A DNA stretch of 8,432 bases, taken from assembly GCA_019417865.1 (NCBI GenBank), contig DYCW01000413.1, forward strand, positions 1 through 8,432, given 5' to 3'. A model generated the notes under the pieces. It was not told the origin of the DNA and did not search any database. It saw nothing but the letters and a program-made list of their open reading frames with translations. The translations under genes were made by a program, and so were the position numbers. Origin of the DNA: Ruminococcus sp. Its GTDB lineage: Bacteria; Bacillota; Clostridia; Oscillospirales; Ruminococcaceae. This document shows, piece by piece, positions 6,648 through 8,432 of the stretch (position 1 is its first letter; every line of letters begins with the position of its first letter).

Positions 6648-7265
6648 TCAGGACTTCTGTACCTTTTTATTTGGCACACTCTCTTTTCTGGATATTTCTA
6701 TTACAATTAACATTGCAATGATAAACAATGTTAATGCAATCAAAATAGAAATTTGAAAAACTCCAAAGTGATATAAAACACAAGAAACAATAACCAATAA
6801 GCACAAAAGAATCCGTGCAATTCTGTGATGCCATTTCTTTTGCGGTGCAGGTAAAGGCTTGTTGACATTTTCAATAGGGGTATCGTTCCATATAACCATT
6901 GTAGAAGCGATTAGCAGCAGTACATGAAGAGGAAATGTGTACATTTGGTTGATGTATATTATTTTCTCCATTCCAACTGTGAAAAATGTTACAACAAAAA
7001 ACACAGTATTACATTTCCAATCAGTATTTGCACGATAACCGTCGATTAACTGCCGCATGAGAACAAATATGACATAATACAACAAAGATAACCAAACGGA
7101 CTGTAGTAAAATACCAATAAAAAGCGTAATCAGAAATCCAAGTATGGTAGAAATGATCATTTCAAAACCATATTCATAAATTTCCGCATTTTCTTCTGTA
7201 ATGATATGTTTTACTTTTAAAAATTGTGTCATGGATTTGCCAAGGAATGTGATGATTTCTATCAC
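6648..7265 (-). CDS. AgrB-like membrane protein with altered catalytic site
   Basis: AgrB proteins are membrane cysteine proteases that cut the AgrD propeptide and help make the cyclic autoinducing peptide. This 205-residue protein has the family layout: an IYEYG segment near the N terminus, about five hydrophobic segments, the basic motif and a loop with NDTPIENVNKPLPAPQKK (compare APV..NKP in AgrB). The active-site stretch, GGYH(x6)C in active members, reads DGYRANTDWKC: Arg78 replaces the catalytic His, Asp replaces the first Gly, and Cys85 is kept at the right spacing. The R codon is CGT, one transition from CAT. The start is uncertain. GTG at 7265 is the first usual codon inside the predicted transcript, but the very strong ribosome site overlaps it and better fits ATC at 7256; ATG at 7232 and TTG at 7331 are the other choices. 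No propeptide gene follows. Family call good; activity doubtful. Confidence 0.82.
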   Translation of the reverse strand: MIEIITFLGKSMTQFLKVKHIITEENAEIYEYGFEMIISTILGFLITLFIGILLQSVWLSLLYYVIFVLMRQLIDGYRANTDWKCNTVFFVVTFFTVGMEKIIYINQMYTFPLHVLLLIASTMVIWNDTPIENVNKPLPAPQKKWHHRIARILLCLLVIVSCVLYHFGVFQISILIALTLFIIAMLIVIEISRKESVPNKKVQKS

Positions 7266-7274
7266 CCCTCTTCT
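7261..7274 (-). promoter_or_regulatory. Very strong ribosome binding site of the AgrB-like gene
   Basis: On the minus strand AGAAGAGGGGTGAT matches the full anti-Shine-Dalgarno complement AGAAAGGAGGTGAT at most positions. The usual spacing (8 bases after GGGG) puts the start at an ATC codon at 7256, with no ATG, GTG or TTG in frame at normal distance. Family members begin about here, which argues for a start close to 7256-7265 rather than at ATG 7232. Confidence 0.65.
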
Positions 7275-7281
7275 GTCATTT

Positions 7282-7310
7282 ATCATATCACAAACGGCAT
7301 AAAAAATCAA
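7282..7310 (-). promoter_or_regulatory. Extended -10 promoter of the AgrB-like gene
   Basis: On the minus strand, TTGATT (7310-7305, -35) and TATGAT (7287-7282, -10) are 17 bp apart, with TG one base before the -10 box (extended -10). Transcription would start near 7275, just before the ribosome binding site, giving a very short leader. The TTG at 7331 lies upstream of this promoter and so cannot be the start on this transcript. Confidence 0.75.
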
Positions 7311-7316
7311 TAGGAA

Positions 7317-7350
7317 ATCCCCCAACCGCAAGTTTTATCCCCCAACCGCA
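7317..7350 (-). repeat. Two 14-bp direct repeats, probable LytTR-type operator
   Basis: TGCGGTTGGGGGAT (minus strand) occurs twice without mismatch, at 7350-7337 and 7330-7317, with a 20-bp period. The pair spans about -42 to -75 relative to the predicted start of transcription, just upstream of the -35 box. LytTR regulators such as AgrA and ComE bind paired direct repeats about two helical turns apart at this location. The GTTGGG core fits the GTTN(A/G)(T/G) part of the LytTR consensus, but the left part does not. Repeat and position are seen; the binding protein is inferred. Confidence 0.7.
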
Positions 7351-7355
7351 GGACT

Positions 7356-8432
7356 TCAGATTTTTGATAACAAAATGTCCACAAAGAACATGCTATTTTT
7401 CTCATACAGATTGATCATACCATCATACTTCTTGACGATTCCTTTTACGGAGCGAAGTCCCCAGCCATGTGCTTCTGGATTTGATTTTTCCGTAGCCAGC
7501 TCCTGATTTTTCTGCAATACAGAATCTTTGATCCCGTTTCGGATTACAATACGGTAATAGCCGTTGACTTCAGAAATCGTGGTAATAATCTGTGGATTAT
7601 TCGGGTTTTTTCGGCTTGCTTCAATGGCATTGTCCAATAAGTTAGAAAGTAAAACACTCATGTCAAATTCAAGTGACTTCGGAATTTGGGCAGTCATTCG
7701 CAGAGAAATTTCAATGCCGTAAGTAAGGGCTTCTGAAGCTTTTCCGTTCATAACAACATCAATTACGGAACTGGAGGTTTGTACAACAGAAGGAATGAGA
7801 TTGATTTTTCTTTTCTTCCATTTTTCTGTATAGGCCAATGCTTCTTCATAGTTGGCAGATGCAATCAATTCCTGCACGCATTGAATGCTATTCTGAAAAT
7901 CATGCCGAAGAATTGAAATTTCCTGATATTTTTGTTCTAATTGTTGTAATTGAAGTGATAGTTGTTCTTTTTCCAGCTTGTCTTGACTGGCGACATGAAT
8001 TTTTCTAACAAAGGTAAATACAATCCCGTCCAGCAGCGTGATCATAATGGCAATGCAAACATAGTCACGGATGTTGTCATAAGAGATGAGATAAAATATA
8101 GAAAAATTCATCAGTAGCGTAATGAAAAGAACAGAAATGATTAAAAACCATTCATTTTTGTGAAATTTATATTTTTGTTTTCTTTTTATCCACAAAAGGG
8201 CTTGTGTGACCAGAAAATAGAGCAGCTTCGTCATTATTAGACAGAGGATTCTTTCAATACAATGAGAGTTGTTACTAAATTCTCTGATCGGAATATCAGC
8301 TATTTTGGAGAGCAATGCTAAGATTGGCATATTTACAAAATACATTAAAACATAGCATAAAATTGTAACAAATATTTTTTCACTGAGATTTCCGTCTAAA
8401 AATACAATTGAAAATAATAGAATAATTAAATT
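7356..8432 (-). CDS. AgrC-like GHKL sensor histidine kinase, 5' end beyond window
   Basis: The reading frame stays open to the last base of the window, so the gene is cut at its 5' end; 358 residues are visible, and the Met at 8345 sits inside a membrane region and is not the likely start. About four to five hydrophobic helices are visible (8432 to about 7995), then a coiled-coil linker, then the kinase core. LRHDFQNSI holds the phospho-accepting His (codon 7904-7902), LLSNLLDNAIEAS is the N box (Asn codon 7631-7629), and HGWGLRSVKGIV is the G box (from 7469). This is the layout of AgrC/ComD kinases, which sense peptide at the membrane and phosphorylate a LytTR response regulator. The regulator gene is not in the window and may lie further right. 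The stop codon is 7 bases from the first operator repeat, and the AgrB-like gene follows on the same strand. Family call firm; ligand unknown. Confidence 0.93.
   Translation of the reverse strand, partial: NLIILLFSIVFLDGNLSEKIFVTILCYVLMYFVNMPILALLSKIADIPIREFSNNSHCIERILCLIMTKLLYFLVTQALLWIKRKQKYKFHKNEWFLIISVLFITLLMNFSIFYLISYDNIRDYVCIAIMITLLDGIVFTFVRKIHVASQDKLEKEQLSLQLQQLEQKYQEISILRHDFQNSIQCVQELIASANYEEALAYTEKWKKRKINLIPSVVQTSSSVIDVVMNGKASEALTYGIEISLRMTAQIPKSLEFDMSVLLSNLLDNAIEASRKNPNNPQIITTISEVNGYYRIVIRNGIKDSVLQKNQELATEKSNPEAHGWGLRSVKGIVKKYDGMINLYEKNSMFFVDILLSKI

Noticed and set aside
6568..6756. 62-codon + strand frame
   Set aside because: Has a weak AAAAGGG upstream, but it runs antisense into the AgrB-like gene, lies after the operon terminator and shows no domain.
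8343..8345. ATG at 8345 as start of the histidine kinase
   Set aside because: The frame is open to the window edge and the upstream codons encode typical AgrC-like membrane sequence; the gene is cut by the window.

Overview
The window looks like an accessory region of a low-to-moderate GC Gram-positive genome, most likely a gut-type member of the Clostridia. The reasons are AT-rich intergenic DNA, strong AGGAGG-type ribosome binding sites, intrinsic terminators, and an Agr-type peptide-signalling module, which is a Firmicutes trait. No RNA gene, transposase, CRISPR array or phage gene is visible. Genus and family cannot be fixed from the sequence alone.

Left part (1-6371, + strand): a 336-base non-coding leader with several strong inverted repeats precedes two very large multidomain genes for surface polysaccharide synthesis. 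The first (337-3507) joins a GT2 and a GT4 glycosyltransferase in one chain, followed by a coiled coil and a predicted beta-rich C-terminal domain. The second (3617-6313) joins a polysaccharide pyruvyl transferase, a two-cluster ferredoxin domain, an FrhB-like (F420 hydrogenase/dehydrogenase beta subunit family) domain and a C-terminal domain that resembles carbohydrate-binding modules. A 108-base spacer with a hairpin separates them, and a strong terminator (6335-6371) closes the unit. Together they could build a glycan repeat unit and then decorate it with a pyruvyl ketal and a redox modification. The exact sugars cannot be read from the sequence.

Right part (6443-8432, - strand, convergent with the first): a GHKL sensor histidine kinase of the AgrC type, whose 5' end lies beyond the right edge of the window, is followed by an AgrB-like membrane protein and a minus-strand terminator (6443-6480). 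The AgrB-like gene has its own promoter, with an extended -10 and 17-bp spacing. Just upstream of the -35 lie two perfect 14-bp direct repeats with 20-bp period, the usual place and layout of binding sites for LytTR (AgrA/ComE-type) activators. No response regulator gene and no AgrD-like propeptide gene are visible inside the window.

The strongest oddity is in the AgrB-like protein. The position of the catalytic histidine of AgrB holds arginine, while the catalytic cysteine seven residues later is kept, and no propeptide gene follows. This suggests either a dead or repurposed AgrB, or a variant system with a different substrate. Other points of interest are the rare fusions in both polysaccharide genes, the structured leader upstream of them, and the unusual translation start of the AgrB-like gene.
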